From Saposhnikovia divaricata (lineage: Eukaryota > Streptophyta > Magnoliopsida > Apiales > Apiaceae), in the NCBI GenBank assembly GCA_036435485.1, contig CM071595.1, positions 106,322,580 through 106,386,579 of the forward strand: 64,000 nt of DNA, read 5' to 3'. Position 1 is the first letter of the stretch, and the number at the start of each line of letters is the position of its first letter. Made by a program: the position numbers and the translations under genes. Positions 34,320 to 46,240 of this stretch are shown in pieces. The notes under the pieces are model-generated. The model was given only the letters and a program-made list of their open reading frames with translations. It had not been told where the DNA came from and searched no databases.

Positions 34320-36115
34320 ATGCAACTGGAGACTAAGAAAACATCCATATATCTTCTTGTTTGGTTACGTTTTCTTCTTTTCTTCGAAACCCATCTTACA
34401 TCATCAACGTTGGCCAGGCTCTCTCCGAAAACCAAACAATATCCTCAGAAGATGGGAAGTTTGGACTAGGATTTTTCGCACCAGGGAAGTAGTCCCAAAA
34501 CTATTACATTGGAATATGGTACAATTTTGATACCATAACAGTTGTGTGGGTAGCAAACAGAAACTACCCTATATCTGATCCTTACAATTCAGAACTAAAA
34601 ATCTTACCAAATGGAAGTCTTGCTCTACTAAATGAGTCAAGAATACAAATATGGTCCTCAAATGCCACTGCAACAACAGATAATTCAAGTTTAGCCATCC
34701 GACTTGATAATGGTAACTTTGTGACACGAGATAATCAAGATTCATCTACTGTCATATGACAAAGTTTTGATTACCCAACAGACACTTGGCTTCCTGGTGG
34801 AAAAGCTAGATATAACAAAATAAAGAAAGAAAAGATTTATTTAAGTCCATGGAAAAATGTAGAAAATCCAGTCGTTGGTCTTTTCTCATTGGAGGTGGAA
34901 ATACGTGGACCAAGTTATAATTTATCCTTTGATAGAACTAGAAAGTTTTGGTCTTTAGGTTCATGGACAGGAACAAGTTTGGAGTGTGTGTCAGAATTTG
35001 AAGATAAAGCTTATATTCAAACTTTGAGTATCTTTCCGTTATGAATGAGAGCATCTTCACCAGTGACATTGCTACTCCTAAATCTCACATGCGGTTAATG
35101 ATTGATATGACGGGAAAATGTAGGCAGTTCATATGGAGAGAGAATCTGGCTGACCGCAGATGCCTTGCGTACTGGGTGTGGTCAGACCAATGTAGACGAA
35201 AGAACTTTTGTGGTTATTATGGGGTATGCAATCAGTCGAAAGCACCTTATTGCAGTTGTTTACAAGAGTATAAAAATTACACTGATGGGTGCATTTTGAT
35301 ATCAGAAGAAGAAAGAGAAGATAGCCGGACTAGGATTTGGATTGTTGTAGGATCTATTGGAGGGTTAATTACTTTGCTTGGCATGGTAACATTATTTATC
35401 TTGTAGCTGAGGAAATGAAAAGTGGGAAGATATAATAGGGCAGCAGGGAATCTGATTTTGTTCAAATACAAAGACATCAGAAACTCAACCAAGCAATTCT
35501 CAGAGAAGCTTGGCGAAGGTGGGTTTGGCTCAGTTTACAAAGGGATTATACCGAATACCAGAGCTATAGCAGTTAAAAGGCTGAAGAATTTATATCCAGG
35601 AGAGAAGAAATTCCGCACAGAACTGAGCACAATCGGATAAATTCACCATATCAATCTCGTTCGCCTGCCAGGATTCTGCATAGAAGGTGAAAAAAGACTT
35701 CTAATATTTGATTACATATAGAATGGTCCTCTTGAAAATTACTTGTTTCGTAACCTCCAATGCTTTTCTCGATTGGAAAGCATGGTAGAAAATTATGATT
35801 GTAATAGCTAGAGGGTTGGATTATCTCCACGAGAAATGCAGGGATTGTATCACACACATTGTGAAAATAAGGCTGATAACCTATTGTTGGATGATGACTT
35901 CAATGCCAAAGTTGCTGGTTTTGGCCTAGCCAAGCTTCTTGGCCGAGAATATAGTCATGTCTTGACAACAATAAAAGGAACAAGAGGATATCTTGCACCA
36001 GAATGGATCTCAAACGACGTCATTACTGCAAAGGTTGATGTTTATAGCTATGGAAAGCTGTTGTTTGAGATTATATGAGGGGGGGAGAAATATAGAGTTT
36101 TTAGATGATGGCAAC
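34320..36115 (+). pseudogene. S-receptor-like kinase copy B, 5' part (split by transposons)
   Basis: The ATG at 34320 starts a leader (MQLETKKTSIYLLVW). Then come the lectin domain with WVANRNYPISDPY (34544), VI followed by a stop at 34757, QSFDYPTDTWLPGG, the extracellular Cys region (CGYYGVCNQSKAPYCSC), the helix RIWIVVGSIGGLITLLGMV, and kinase motifs GEGGFGSVYKG and IAVKRLKN. The catalytic loop reads HCENKADN and the DFG motif reads GFG, so catalytic residues are lost. Several stops and frameshifts are present. The reading breaks inside the C-lobe at 36115, where hAT-1 inserted. About 120 bp of upstream sequence also matches copy A's upstream region (GTTGACTCC, AGTTTATA, GTACA). Confidence 0.92.
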
Positions 36116-36286
36116 CAGGGGCGGACCTATAGCCAAGTCTGAACTTTCAATATATACTATATCATATACATACTTCACACTAAAATCCATTAGTTTCGTG
36201 GTAATTTTGGCTATCAGGAACCCACAAACCTGAGTTCGAACCTTGTTGACTACATTTTGGCTACCAGGAACCCACTAAATATATTC

Positions 36287-36840
36287 GGGTTTTATATCCA
36301 AGTGACCACTCATTGCACTCGAAATTTATCAAGTAGACCACCCATTCAAAAACGATATTATTTGAATCATTAAAGTCATAATATATATCAAAGTGACCAC
36401 CCATTATAATACTCAAGAAGTAAAACTAATTTTTCATCGAGTTCTACACATTTTTCTTAAATACTACAATAATCAATTTAAAGGTTATGAATTCTAGTAT
36501 TTTGGTAATATATTTAGAATTTAAAAAATTTATTTACTATTTATTTTTAATTAAAACAAGGAAAATGACAATAAAATAAAAATAAATAGTAAAAGAATTT
36601 TTAAAAATCTAAATATATTATCAGAAATACTAGAATTATTAACATTTCGTGTGGTTATGGAAGCATTCAAGAAAAATGTGTAGAACTCGATGAAAAATCA
36701 CTTTTACTTCCCGAGTACTATAATGGGTGACCATTTTGATATTTATTTTAACTTTAATGATTCAAATGATATCATTTTTGAATGGGTGGTCTACTTGAGA
36801 CATTCGAGTGCAATAGGTGGCCACTTTGATATAAAATCCC
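36287..36840. mobile_element. Fold-back Mutator-type MITE (554 bp)
   Basis: Two long inverted arms, starting GGGTTTTATATCCAAGTGACC and, inverted, GGGATTTTATATCAAAGTGGCC, pair over roughly 190 bp each. An AT-rich centre separates them. The flanks are TAAATATATTC (left) and TAAATATTC (right), consistent with a 9-bp target duplication in which one copy later gained AT. The length of the duplication and the GGG ends point to a MULE-derived MITE. Confidence 0.75.
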
Positions 36841-37337
36841 TAAATATTCAGTATATATCATATATGTATATATTTTTGACACTAAAATACATTGGTTCAG
36901 TGGTAGTCTTAGCAAATTTGTACAGATTGACCAAGGTTCAAACTAGGGGTGTGCATCGGGTGGTTTTGGCGGTTTGGGATTGCCAAACCAACCAAACCAT
37001 AAATTTTTGGTTTTTAATTTTTCAAACCATAACAAAACCAAAAACCATATCATTCTAAAAAAACCAACCTAATTATAACGGTTTGGTTTGGTCAGTTTCG
37101 GTTTAAAACCGTTATTAAATATATATTTATACTTGATGTTATTTATTTTCTCCAACACTAAATACAAGATTCAATTTTTTTTAAAAGAGCCAATAAAATA
37201 AATGCAAAAATAGTAGCACAAAATATCATTAAAAATAGTTATAAAATAAATTATACTCCTCAAATATTTTCACTAAATCATAAAATAAGTCTCAAAAATC
37301 TTATATATAGCTTTCTGGTACTTTCTTCTTTTAACGG

Positions 37338-37852
37338 TGATATGGGTTTGAAGTAAGCCCTAGAAATACATTTAATGACACATTGAATGAACCTAGGTTG
37401 GTCCAAATTCAAAGCCAAATTGTGAGGCCCAAAACCATAATTATGATAATAATTTCGTAATTAGATAAATCAGCAAAAATAGGACTCCGTTATCAAGTCC
37501 TATGGATATCCAAATTCTTTAAGAAGTGATCCCCAAGTCATAGGAGTCCAATACGAATTAGCCTTCCTCGTGGAAGGATCCAGAAACGGGCTTAGAGTGG
37601 GTATCTTGTCCACCAAGATACCAAACCCTACTCTAACTCTAAGGCTTCGAATGCCTATATAAAGGACCTGATCCTTCAACCTAGAACTACGTTTTTTATT
37701 GGCATGATTCTTGATATTTGCAAGATACGTAGGCATCTTGTGAGGACCCGAATTAAGTCACGAAACACTTGATCAGCCATTAAAGCTCGAAGCTTCCATA
37801 AACCCTAGCATTAAATACGTAATAAATATACCCTATTTTTCGTTCCACAACA
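37338..37852 (+). repeat. gypsy-2 5' LTR (515 bp)
   Basis: TGATATGGG to CCACAACA. A TATA box (CTATATAAAGG, about 37655-37665) lies near the middle. Confidence 0.95.
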
Positions 37853-37854
37853 TT

Positions 37855-37872
37855 TGGCGCCGTCTGTGGGAA
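37855..37872 (+). other. gypsy-2 primer-binding site
   Basis: TGGCGCCGTCTGTGGGAA begins two bases after the LTR. The TGG start matches a tRNA CCA end; the tRNA is not assigned. Confidence 0.85.
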
Positions 37873-37885
37873 CCGGATATCAACC

Positions 37886-39920
37886 ATGGTTACCACCCGG
37901 AGAACACCAACACTTTCTGAAACTATTACTAGTACCACCGCACCCCCAATTGGAGAACAAGTACCCCCAGGGGCGAGTTCTCAGCCACTGATCACTCAGC
38001 CACAAGGAACTGAAGCGCAAACTCATGGGTCGTTGCCTTTGGTGACGAATTCCTCTACTCAAGGGACGAATCCCCTACAGATGGTAGTCTCCCCTCTTGG
38101 AGGTCAATCCGTTCCACCCATCGCTCAGATCTCTACTACTGTGATCCCCACAAGCACGAACCCGATATATGGGTTGCCCAATCATCCCCCGTACCAGGCC
38201 GGACCAAGCGGTCATGCCCTCCAAATACACGAGCCGTAGAACCCACTTTACATCAGGGGTTTAGGACCCGACCAAGGCCACCAATACCGCGACTATTCCG
38301 ACCAAGGCCACCAATACCGCGACTATTCCGGCCCGTACTCTGATGATACATCCTCGGAAGATGAGGATAGAGATCAACCCCCGAGGAGGCGTCGTCCAAG
38401 TAAGGAACCTATCGGGCAAGGTCGACGAAGAATTTATGATGGACCCCCTCTAACAGCTGCTGAAAAAATTAAGGCTCATGAGGCTAAGATCCAAAAACTA
38501 AAGGAGGGCATAGAACGGGAGCAACAAAGATAGAATCAGGGCCGACCCCCACCAACAACAGGAGGAGAAATTCCTTTTTTTGATTTGGAAGGAACCCCAA
38601 GGAGAGAGAGAAGGGCTGAGGTCCCTAGAAGAGGAAACATGAGGGTCAAAATCCCCAGAGGCGACCCTAAAGACCTGATGTAACTTGGAGATCCTGATGA
38701 TCCAACCCCTCCATTCACTGAGGAGGTGATGAATGCACGCATATCACGAAAGTTCAAGATGCCTACCATAAAGGCTTACGATGGAACGGGAGACCCCGCC
38801 AATCATGTAAGGACGTTCTCTAATGCACTACTACTACAACCTGCTAGCGATGCTTTGAAGTGTAGGGCGTTTCCCCAAACATTAGCGAGCATGGCACAAC
38901 ATTGGTACAGCCGCCTACCACCAAACTCCATTGCCTCTTTCAAAGAGCTAAGCAATGCTTTCGTCAGCCAGTTCATAGGAGGAAGGATTCATGAAAAAGA
39001 TTTTGCATCCCTCATGACTGTGATACAAGGAAAGAATGAAAATCTCAGAGATTATCTCAAGCAATTCACAAAGGAGACGCTCAACATTACAAACCTGGAG
39101 AACAAGGTAGCCATGGTGGCGTTGCAGAATGGAACTTCGAATGTTTACTTTAAAATGTCATTGGCTAAGCATCCCCCTGAAAATATGGTTGAGCTCCAAC
39201 AAAGGGCGAGCAAGTACATCAAGGCGGAAGATAGTCTGAAGAAAGAGTCAGGAACGGGGAACATTGGAAACAGTGACAACTCTAAGAAGCGGAAGTCGGA
39301 ACAGGAATATGATGCTAGAGATAAGTACCCGCGCACGGGCAGGGATTCTGATTCAGCCCCTAAGAAGGGGAGTCCCGGGCAAAGATTTACGGATTACGCA
39401 AGGTTGAACACTCCAAGAAGTCAAATCCTGATGGAGATAGAAAAAGATAAGGATGTGAGATGGCCGAAGCCACTAAGGACTGATCCTGAAAAAAGAAACA
39501 AGAATCAGTACTACTGGTTCCATAAAGATGTGGGACACGATACCGACGATTGTAGACAATTGAAAGATGAGATTGATTTTTTGATCCGTAAGGGAAAATT
39601 GAATAAATTCTGTAAAGATGGGGATCGGGGAAACCCAAGGCGAGATTATGATAGGAAAGATGAGGATTGTAACCGCAATCAGCAGCCCCGGGGTCCAGTG
39701 ATCAACATGATCTTCGGTGGCCCAATAGCGGCTGGGACAAGTAGAAATTCCAGAAAGGCGTATGCAAGAGAAGTGATGCACATTGTAGGGGAAGCGCCAA
39801 ACCGTGCAAAGACGGAAGTCTCAATTGGATTCGATGATTCGGACCTCGAAGGGGTGAAGTTTCCCCATGATGACCCCCTGGTTATCTCACCTGTGATAGG
39901 CAACTCCCAAGTGAAGAGAG
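37886..39920 (+). pseudogene. gag: gypsy-2 gag with three stops
   Basis: ATG 37886 follows the PBS closely. The Pro/Thr/Gln-rich N-terminus contains an exact in-frame 30-bp duplication (38270-38299 and 38300-38329, DQGHQYRDYS twice), then an acidic and Arg-rich stretch. Stops lie at 38237, 38531 and 38681. From 38726 an open frame carries the gag core (ARISRKFKMPTIKAYDGTGD, AQHWYSRLPPNSI, NLRDYLKQF) and a C-terminal Cys/His segment (YYWFHKDVGHDTDDC). Confidence 0.87.
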
Positions 39921-40330
39921 TCTCAGTTGACACAGTCAAACATGCCCATATATGGGTTCAACGGAGTGGAGTCGAAAGTCGAGGGGACAATTCAGCTACC
40001 CATGACTATAGGGCAGGAGCCACGGGAGGCTACTCAGATGTTAAATTTCTTAGTTATCAAAGCTACATCCACATACAATGCTATCCTAGGTAGGACGGGA
40101 CTACATGCTTTCAAGGCGGTTGCCTCTACCTATCATTTAAAGGTTAAGTTCCCAACCAGAAATGGAGTAGGAGAGGAGAAAGGGGATCAAAAGATGGCAA
40201 GGAGTTGTTATGTGGCCGCACTAAGGCCGGATGGAACCGGGGGGTAGGTCCTCCCAATCGAGGATATGGATGTTCAGGAGAATGAAAAGCGGAGAGGAAA
40301 ACCAGCAGAGGACTTGGTTCCCATACCTTT
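39890..40330 (+). pseudogene. gypsy-2 protease region, active site deleted
   Basis: The block leading to the active site reads KRVSVDT and then jumps, out of frame, into sequence that normally lies about 30 residues later (YGFNGVESKVEG). The G-S-S part and following hairpin are therefore missing. The downstream ILGRTGLHAF block is present in the new frame. A TAG at 40245 follows. Confidence 0.75.
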
Positions 40331-41170
40331 GGAGTTGGGAGATTCTGAGAAGGTTACTTACATCGGGGCATCTTTGAAAGACCCCTTGAAAAGAAAATTG
40401 ATCACCTTCTTGCAAAACAATAATGATGTATTCGCGTGGACAGCAGCTGACATGCCAGGGATAGATCCCCAATTGATAACACACAGCCTGAATGTAAATC
40501 CAAACCGGAAGACAGTGAAACAAAAGAAGAGAAATTTTGCACCTGAGAGGCAAGAAGCCATAAAATAGGAAGTTGACAAACTCCTAGAGGCAGGGTTCAT
40601 TGAGGAAATCCAGTTTCCGGAATGGTTGGCCAATCATGTGATGGTCAAGAAGGCTAATGGAAAGTGGAGGATGTGTATAGACTTCACTGATCTGAACGAC
40701 GCATGCCCAAAGGACTGTTTTCCCTTGCCAAGGATCGATACGTTGATAGATGCCACGGCTGGGCACGAGATGTTAAGCTTCATGGATGGCTTTAGTGGAT
40801 ATAATCAGATCAAGATGCATAAGATGATATTCCTAAGGTATCGTTTATCACCGACTTCGGTGTGTATTGTTACCTGGTCATGGCTTTTGGACTGAAAAAT
40901 GCAGGAGCTACATATCAGAGGTTGGTAAACAAGATTTTCGCTCATCTCATTGGAAAGACTATGGAGGTCTATGTGGATGATATGCTGGTGAAAACCTACA
41001 CAGGGCAGATCACATTGAACACCTGCGCGAGGCATTTGAAGTGCTGAGGCACCATAAGATGATGTTGAATCCGGCCAAGTGTGCTTTTGGTGTTGGGTCT
41101 GGAAAATTTTTGGGTCTTATGGTCTCAAAACGGGGAATTGAGGCCAACCCCAACAAAATCAAGGCTATTT
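40331..41170 (+). pseudogene. pol: gypsy-2 reverse transcriptase
   Basis: Blocks seen: VFAWTAADMPG (40430), KWRMCIDFTDLNDACPKD (about 40662), FMDGFSGYNQIKM (about 40780), YLVMAFGLKNAGATYQ (about 40867) and the catalytic YVDDMLV (about 40972). A TAG at 40566 and frameshifts near 40820 and 41007 disrupt it. Confidence 0.92.
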
Positions 41171-42300
41171 TGGACATTGAACCACCACGTTCTATAAGGG
41201 ATGTACAGAAGTTAACCGGGAGGATTGCTGCGTTAGGGAGGTTCATCTCCAAATCCGGGGACAAGTGTTTGCCGTTCTTTAAAACCTTGAAGAAGGTAAA
41301 AAATTTTGAGTGGACTGAAGAAAGCCAAGAGGCCTTTGAGCAGGTGAAGAAGTATATGTCTGACGCCCCACTGTTGGCCAAGCCAAGTACGGGAGAAATC
41401 CTCTATCTTTACTTGGAAATTTCAGGTCAAGCTGTGAGTGCGGTGCTGGTAAAGGAGGAAAATAAGGTTCAGAAACCCGTATACTATGTGAGAAAAGTTT
41501 TACACGGAGCAGAGTTGAACTACTCCACTATTGAGAAGTTTGCCTTAGCATTGGTAACGGCTTCTAGGAAACTACGGCCCTATTTTCAGGCACATAAGAT
41601 TGAGGTCCTTACAGGACAGCCATTGAGGAATATTTTGCACAGCCCTAAAGCCAGTGGTAGGCTCATTAAGTGGTCAATTGAGTTGAGAGAATTCGATATT
41701 AATTACAAGCCAAGGATGGCCATCAAAGCTCAGGCACTTGCTGACTTCGTGGTCGAATGCACCATTGACAACCAAGAAGTCGGGGGGCAGGAGATACCTC
41801 AGGAAGGCAATAAGGAAGACAAAGAACCTATGATCGAAGAGAAGGAATTCTGGATGCCCTATTTTGATGGGGCATCGAAAACAAAAACAAGTGGTGTAGG
41901 TCTTGTCCTACAAAGTCCTGATGGATTTACGATTGAATACGCCTTGAAGTTGGACTTTCCAACAACCAATAATGAGGCAGAGTATGAAGCTTTGATAGCT
42001 GGGCTTGGTTTGGCAAGAGTACTGAGGGTCAAGAATCTTAAAGTTTGTGGAGATTCAAGGCTAGTTGTGGCCCAAGTCAATGGAGAGTTTGAGGCAAAGG
42101 ATGAAACCATGGCCAAAAACTTAAGGTTTTTGACGGCAGTAATGACTCAATTTGATGAGTGCTACATTGAGCACATTCCGAGGGAGGAAAACACCAAGGC
42201 TGATGCCTTATCCAAGTTTGCCTCAAGTTCTGAGAATTACTCTGGAAGTGTCTACTTCCAAGTTCTGAGAACCCCTACAATCGATTCAAAGTTAGTCGCA
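41171..42300 (+). pseudogene. gypsy-2 dual RNase H
   Basis: The first RNase H is degenerate (LYLEISGQAVSAVLV; TGQPLRNIL where TDQ is usual). The second, archaeal-type domain has YFDGASK (about 41862), NNEAEYEAL (about 41967), GDSRLVV (about 42050) and TKADALSKF (about 42190), so its acidic set is complete. The whole region lies in one open frame (41041-42399). Confidence 0.88.
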
Positions 42301-43553
42301 CCTATTGGGGTGAGGGAATGTTGGATAGACCCCATAAAAGCACACCTCGAGACTGGTTGGCTCCGACTAATGCCATGGAGGCACGAAAATTATCTGTGAG
42401 AGCGTTGAGGTATGCTCTGATTGAAGGGATACTCTACAAGAAATCTTTTGTGATTCCGTATCTAAAGTGTTTGAGGCCCGAAGAGGTCAAATCAGCTATT
42501 GAGGAGGTCCATGAGGGAATTTGCGGACAACACTTGGGGGGCAGGGCCCTAGCTCACAAGATAGTCAGGCTTGGATTCTATTGGCCTGAGATGATGGCTG
42601 ATGCCAAAGAGTACGTGAAAAAGTGTGATCGGTGCCAGAAGCATGCACCAGTGGTTAGACAACCACCAGAGATGTTGACATCCGTTATCTCCCCCATCTC
42701 GTTTACTATATGGGGGATGGACATTCTTGGGCCCTTTCCAATGGCCACTGCTCAAAGGAAGTTTCTAGTTGTAGCTATTGACTACTTCACAAAGTGGATT
42801 GAGGCCAAACCTTTGGCTAAAATCACAACTAAGCAAATCATGCAGTTCTTCTGGGAGAATGTCATGTGTAGGTACGGGATACCACGGATCCTAGTTACGG
42901 ACAATGGGTTACAATTCAACAACAAAGAATTTAGAGATTATTGTGATGAAAATGGAATTGAGCTTCGATTCACCTCAGTTACCCATCCTCAAGCCAATGG
43001 GCAAGCTGAGGTTGCTAATAGAATCATCCTTCATGGACTTAAGAAAAGGGTGGAACGTTCTAGGAACACTTGGGTGGATGAGCTGTTGCCCATACTCTGG
43101 GCATATCGCACCACCTGCAAAGTGACGACTGGTGAAACCCCATTCATGTTAGCCTACGGGGCTGAAGCTGTGGTGCCCGTGGAAATCATGCATGCATCTC
43201 CACGGGTTGAAGCTTTTGAACCAGACACAAATGAAGAAGGAATGAGGTTAGCCCTCGACTTGATCGATGAGGTAAGGGACGAAGCCCATGCTAGGAATAC
43301 TAAACATCAGAAGAAAGCTTCTTTCTACTATAACCTAAGGGTGAAAGAAAGGTTCTTCCGTCAGGGGGACCTGGTGCTTAGAAAGATTGAAGCATCTGGG
43401 GTTGGACAGAAGGGAAAGCTATCCCCAAATTGGGAAGGCCCGTATCGGGTCAAGGAAACACTGGGACGTGGATCGTACAAGTTGGAGACGTTGGAAGGAA
43501 ATGAGGTGCCTCGTACTTGGCACGCATCAAACCTCAAAGTCTATTATGTTTGA
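42301..43553 (+). pseudogene. gypsy-2 integrase
   Basis: Open from 42318 to 43553 after a frameshift near 42360. HHCC domain (HEGICGQH ... CDRCQKH, about 42508-42645), D-D-E core (GMDILGPFP about 42714, VTDNGLQF about 42893, GQAEVANRI about 42998) and the C-terminal GDLVLRK and WEGPYRVKETLG segment are all intact. The integrase domain itself could be functional if expressed. Confidence 0.9.
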
Positions 43554-43920
43554 TTATCTTGCATAGGATATGGCTTATATCTAGTAGGAAAGTATAAATA
43601 AGGTCAATGGGACCATTTCAGAGTTCTGCAAACTCCGAGTAGGAATTTAAAATATTTATGTAAGGGTTGGACCCAATTCAAGATTTTATTAATGCAAGTT
43701 GGTTTTCTTTCCTCTCTTGGTCGCTATTTTTTGTCTATCATGTACCAAAAGCATATTTAAATTGCTAGCTAAAGAAAGCCACAATGCAACTGGCAAAATA
43801 ACCAAGTAGAATGAAAAACGGAAAAGTGCATGATTAAACAAATAAGCCCGAAGGCTATAAAAGTTAAGTTACATAACCAAAATATAAGTCAAAGTGCCAC
43901 GCAGGGCCACAATAAAATAA

Positions 43921-45760
43921 CTAAGCATCAGCTTCAGAAGCAGACTTCTCCTCGTCTCCCCGAGTCTTCGAGACACCTGCAGAGTGAGATGGGGATGTAT
44001 GAGTGGTATCTGAAGCTCTCCGAAGGGGAGAAACCTCTGGAGCAAGAATCCTATCGTCATCTCCCATGTGCTCATCCCCAACTTCTTCCTCTTCGACAGG
44101 AGGAGGAGGGGGATGTGGGCTCGGAAATTCCTCGAGGGAAAACAGTCCAGGGTGCTTCTCCTGGACAAGATAAAGAACCTCGTCATGTTTTTCCATCAAG
44201 CTCTGAAAATCCACAGAATCCATATACTCATCGATGAGCTCCTCCTTCTTGGCTCGCAAGTGCACCACCTCAGCATGGGCAGCCTCCAACCCCTTTGCCT
44301 TCCCCTTCAATTTCTCCTCGACATCATGGCATCGGTTCTTCTCATTTTGATACTTGGTCTCGAAAGACTTAGCCTTGGTTTTCCAAGCCTTGGCCTGGTG
44401 AGTCATGCTCTGGAAATGGACGTTTTCCTACAAAAAGTATTAGTTTAACAAAACCACAATATCAAGATAACACTAAGAAAAGGGAAAATGATAAAAAGCA
44501 ACATACAGATGCCAAAGCCTGCGCTCCCAGGTGCTCAGCCTCGTCCATATTCCCTCCCGTCACAAAATCTCTATAGTCAACAGGAGTTATGGAATTGAGG
44601 GACCAATCCATTGAGTGCTTAGTGGAACTAACCACAGAGTCTTGCTTCCTGAAGCCCCACGGAGGCCTATACACTGTTGATTGAACGTTGACCTGTACGG
44701 GACCATCTTCTTCATCCACTAGCGTCAAGTCTTGTTTCCGCACCTTGTGAGGGCGCAGAAAAGAGGGTTCTGTAGGCTTGCCCCTTGTATCAAGGGCCCT
44801 CTTTGCCCTTTTCATTCGGACGGTCTCCTCATCATCAGGCTCTGTCGCCTTCATTATCTTCATAGCCGCTATATAAAAGATGAAATAAAATACGTTAATA
44901 CAAGAGAAACCGAAATAAAGAGAGAAGCAAGGGAGTTAGAAATTACCAAGATCAGAAACAGCAGAAAGGCCTACGGCCCTTAATGAATCCTCATTGATGA
45001 GGTCCCAACACAGAGTTTCTCCATTATCTTTGATAAGCTCTTCAAAAGTGGCTTGATCCTCCGTGTCGAGAACAATTTTGTTTGGGTTCCCATCAACAAC
45101 CTTGCCAAAAGAACTCCGAAAAAGGGTGCCCCAATCACCCCCTTTCCAAACCAAGTACATGAACTCCTCTTTCCACTTAGGGTTGTTGTCAACAACCGAG
45201 TGGCCATTGAATATGTGTGGTATCTTAGGGCGTTGTCTAATATAGACCCACCCAGGTTGAACAGAGGAACTATTATAGAATTGAAATATTTTCCTAAACA
45301 AAGGTACAGAAAGAAGAAATTTTTTCCTAAGGCATAAAACCATAAAACATAAAATGGATCGCCAGGCATTGGGAGGAAGTTGACATGGGCTGATTTGAAC
45401 GTCAGCCAAAAGTTTAGGAATAAACTCATGGAAAGGGAACCTAAGCCCAGCTACGTGGGCATCTCTAAAAACACAAAGCCCGTTGGGCCTCCAATGACAA
45501 GGCCTGTCACCAGGCCCAGCCTTGAAAAGCCTATATGGGGTTTTAACTTCATAAAGTTTATTATAGCTCTTAATCATATCTTCATCATGAAATTTATTAC
45601 AACAATTATAGGCATCTAAATCAGCTAGTGATGGATAATCATCTCCACGAAGGTTGATCATTTCAGTTAAACTCATATAGGAGGAACAAATTTCGATATC
45701 GTTACCTCTTTTTGAAGCTGAGTTCATCTTTTCAAGATGCTGTGCTGCTTTGTCCGCCAT
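43921..45760 (-). CDS. gypsy-2 antisense gene: intact three-exon frame, 560 aa
   Basis: On the minus strand: exon 1 45760-44947, intron 44946-44869 (GTAATT to TTTATATAG), exon 2 44868-44507, intron 44506-44428 (GTATGT to TTTTTGTAG), exon 3 44427-43921. Exons sum to 1683 nt (561 codons) with no internal stop. Phases are 1 and 0, as in the gypsy-1 antisense gene. The N-terminal half resembles PF04195 (LRFPFHEFIPKLLADV; ISPCQLPPNAWRSILCF near residue 130). Exon 2 has basic clusters (RMKRAKRALD). Exon 3 is a long Lys/Glu-rich predicted coiled coil (KKEELIDEYMDSVDF) followed by an acidic, Pro-rich tail. ATG 45760 is the first in frame. The role is unknown; antisense ORFs are an established feature of some Tat elements. 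Confidence 0.85.
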
Positions 45761-45998
45761 TGATCTTCAAGAGATGAATGCACCAACCCAGAAACCTTGA
45801 ATGAAGAAGATGAATATTCAATAGAAACCCATAAAATCTTTAGATAAACCCAGAAACCGGTGAAAGATACGCCGGAAATAATGAAATTGCTGAAGAAAAC
45901 TGCCAAGAATCGCCTTAACACTAAGAAATACTTAAGAGAATTTTTAGAGGAAAGTGGAGTGTATTAGAGTGAAGTGAGAAATGAATCTCACTCCATTC

Positions 45999-46005
45999 TT
46001 TTATA
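45999..46005 (-). promoter_or_regulatory. TATA box of the gypsy-2 antisense gene
   Basis: Minus strand TTTCTATAAAAGAATGG, 239 bp upstream of the ATG at 45760. Spacing matches the gypsy-1 antisense gene (264 bp). The leader between box and ATG is A/T-rich and purine-rich. Confidence 0.65.
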
Positions 46006-46240
46006 GAAATTTCGTAACTGGCTACCAGCCGGTTAAAATTCCAAGTAACCGGTGATAGCCGGTTAAAGCCCATTGGGAGGCCCATAGGCCCAAAGAAAGG
46101 AAGGACCTAGAAGATTCTAGAAGATCTAGGAGGTCCCCAAATAAATAAAATAATATATGGGTTAATTAAATCCGAGAATACAATTAAACAAGAATGGGTT
46201 AAGGCCCAGAAAGATTAGCAGGCCCAATTTATAAGCCCAA

